Below are positions 4,703 to 6,024 of a stretch of 6,024 nucleotides of DNA, in pieces. The position numbers and the translations under genes were made by a program. Below the pieces are notes generated by a model. The model made no database searches and was not told where the DNA came from. It saw only the letters and a list, made by a program, of their open reading frames with translations. Position 1 is the first letter of the stretch. The number at the start of each line of letters is the position of its first letter. The stretch comes from Chloroflexota bacterium (GTDB lineage: Bacteria; Chloroflexota; Limnocylindria; Limnocylindrales; CSP1-4): NCBI GenBank assembly GCA_003157175.1, contig PMIQ01000105.1, forward strand, positions 2,589 to 8,612. The letters run 5' to 3'.

Positions 4703-6024
4703 GCCAGCAGCTCGCGTTCACTGTGCTGGTTGGCCTGGCACTGGCTGCCTTCTGCATTCTGACCTGGCGAAGGCTATCTCTCGTCCGTTTCGGCAAAGCC
4801 GACAACCGGTTCGACAACCTGCTTCGGCGAGCATGGGACATGCTCCTGTTCGCCTTCGGACAGAAGCGCGTGCTGGCGCGTCCTTTTGGACTCAACCATT
4901 TTGTCATCTTCTGGTCATTCATCATCCTGTTGATCGCCAACTCCGATTTCATAGTGAGCGGCCTTATACCGAATGTGAGTCTTCGCTTGCTGCCCGCCTA
5001 CTTGCTCGGGCCGCTCCTTCTCCTGTTCGATATCGTGTCGCTTCTTGCCCTCATCGCCATACTGCTCGCGACCGCGCGGCGTCTCCTATTCAAGCTGGAC
5101 ACCAAGTACGTCAAGCGGCGCAGTGTTGAGGGTTTCCTGATCCTAGCGTTCATCGGCCTGTTGATGATCGCGTACTTCGGCATTCACGGATCCGAGATCG
5201 CACTCGGCAAGGAGCCCCTCGCAGGCTGGATGCCCGTGTCGTCCCTGGCTGCTCGCCTTATGGGCGACGGCTCGGGTTATGGGACGTACTTCTGGTGGCT
5301 GCATGCCATTGTGCTGTGTGCCTTCCTCGTCTTCCTGCCGATCTCCAAGCACATGCACATCCTGACGGCCATCCCCAACTCCTTCTTTGCTCGCCTGGAG
5401 AAGCCCAATACTCAGCCGCGTGAGGAATTCGCTTCCGGCAATAGTTATGGCGTGGGCAAAGTCAACGACTTCACGTGGAAGGACCTGCTCGACTCATTCT
5501 CCTGCACTGAGTGCGGCAGATGCCAGGAAGCCTGTCCGGCGACTCTCACTCACAAGCCGCTGAATCCGCGTCAGGTCATCCATTCCCTCAAGATGAACCT
5601 GATGGCCAACTCTGCCGCCATCAAGGCTGGCCGGGAGCCGCAGGTTCCGCTCATCGGGGCCGAGGGCGAAGCGACAAACACGACGGAGACCATCTGGGCC
5701 TGCACCACCTGCGGCGCCTGCATGGAAGCCTGTCCGGTGCTGATTGAGCACATGCCGAAGATCATCAAGATGCGTCGCTATCTTGTCGAGATGAAGAGCG
5801 AGTTCCCGGAAGAGCTGTTGAACCTATTCGAGAACATGGAGCAGCGCTCGAACCCGTGGGGCATAGCCCCGACAGAACGCACGAAGTGGCATACGACCAT
5901 GGAGGTCAAGGACTTCGTCGCCGGCGAGACCGAGTATCTCTTCTACATTGGCTGCGCCGGGACCTTCGATGCCAGGCAGAAGGCAGTCACGGTTGCCATT
6001 GCGACGGTGCTGAATATGGCCGGG
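4699..6024 (+). CDS. Membrane-bound Fe-S oxidoreductase (EMO-type ETF:menaquinone oxidoreductase, HdrD/DUF224-like), partial
   Basis: The first 442 codons of a gene that continues past the window end with no stop. It starts with GTG in a GTGA overlap with the etfA stop. Residues 1-220 form a NarI-like cytochrome b domain with about five helices (near 5-22, 66-90, 100-126, 144-162 and 196-215). His67, His202, His218 and His220 are candidate heme ligands. Next comes a soluble domain with two [4Fe-4S] sets, Cys269, 272, 275, 279 and Cys335, 338, 341, 345, each Cx2Cx2Cx3CP. At 416-424, YIGCAGTFD opens the first HdrD-type cysteine-rich (CCG, DUF224) domain; the rest lies outside. This architecture matches ETF-linked membrane oxidoreductases that pass electrons from EtfAB through Fe-S centres and heme b to menaquinone. 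Related proteins such as HdrDE- or DsrK-like subunits are alternatives, but the etfBA context makes the ETF-linked role most likely. With five helices the Fe-S domain should face the cytoplasm, where EtfAB is. Confidence 0.9.
   Translation, partial: MSQQLAFTVLVGLALAAFCILTWRRLSLVRFGKADNRFDNLLRRAWDMLLFAFGQKRVLARPFGLNHFVIFWSFIILLIANSDFIVSGLIPNVSLRLLPAYLLGPLLLLFDIVSLLALIAILLATARRLLFKLDTKYVKRRSVEGFLILAFIGLLMIAYFGIHGSEIALGKEPLAGWMPVSSLAARLMGDGSGYGTYFWWLHAIVLCAFLVFLPISKHMHILTAIPNSFFARLEKPNTQPREEFASGNSYGVGKVNDFTWKDLLDSFSCTECGRCQEACPATLTHKPLNPRQVIHSLKMNLMANSAAIKAGREPQVPLIGAEGEATNTTETIWACTTCGACMEACPVLIEHMPKIIKMRRYLVEMKSEFPEELLNLFENMEQRSNPWGIAPTERTKWHTTMEVKDFVAGETEYLFYIGCAGTFDARQKAVTVAIATVLNMAG

Overview
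The window comes from a high-GC bacterium (roughly two-thirds G+C by eye). The (meth)anoxic-style electron-transfer genes, the S/T/P-rich linker of a membrane-anchored protein and a Crp-like effector domain of this sequence style suggest a Chloroflexota-like or, less likely, actinobacterial source. No marker gene is present, so this assignment is weak. I see no mobile element, CRISPR array, tRNA or rRNA.

Layout. The left third carries two genes on the minus strand. The first to be transcribed (start 1877, stop 840) encodes a membrane-anchored, probably extracytoplasmic protein of unknown function. The second (start 708, stop 58) encodes a small polytopic protein resembling the LiaF/DUF5668 transmembrane region. 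A divergent intergenic region of about 150 bp (1878-2030), with a strong GC stem-loop, separates them from the rightward genes.

The rightward part begins with a stand-alone 137-residue Crp/cNMP-type effector domain without a DNA-binding domain (2031-2444). After 73 bp comes a compact electron-transfer operon: etfB (2518-3330), etfA with an N-terminal 2x[4Fe-4S] ferredoxin domain (3374-4702), and a gene that overlaps etfA by four bases and runs off the window (4699 to beyond 6024). That last gene encodes a membrane protein with a NarI-like cytochrome b domain fused to a heterodisulfide-reductase-like (HdrD/DUF224) iron-sulfur domain. It starts with GTG.

Function. The last three genes match the known ETF plus membrane-bound Fe-S oxidoreductase arrangement (EMO type). 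In such systems acyl-CoA dehydrogenases or related flavoenzymes reduce the EtfAB flavoprotein, and the membrane oxidoreductase passes the electrons through Fe-S clusters and heme b to menaquinone. The operon is therefore probably part of fatty-acid, amino-acid or aromatic beta-oxidation-linked respiration. The arrangement is known. The least explained item is the cNMP-like domain just upstream, which lacks both a DNA-binding domain and, by hand alignment, the usual cAMP-contacting residues.
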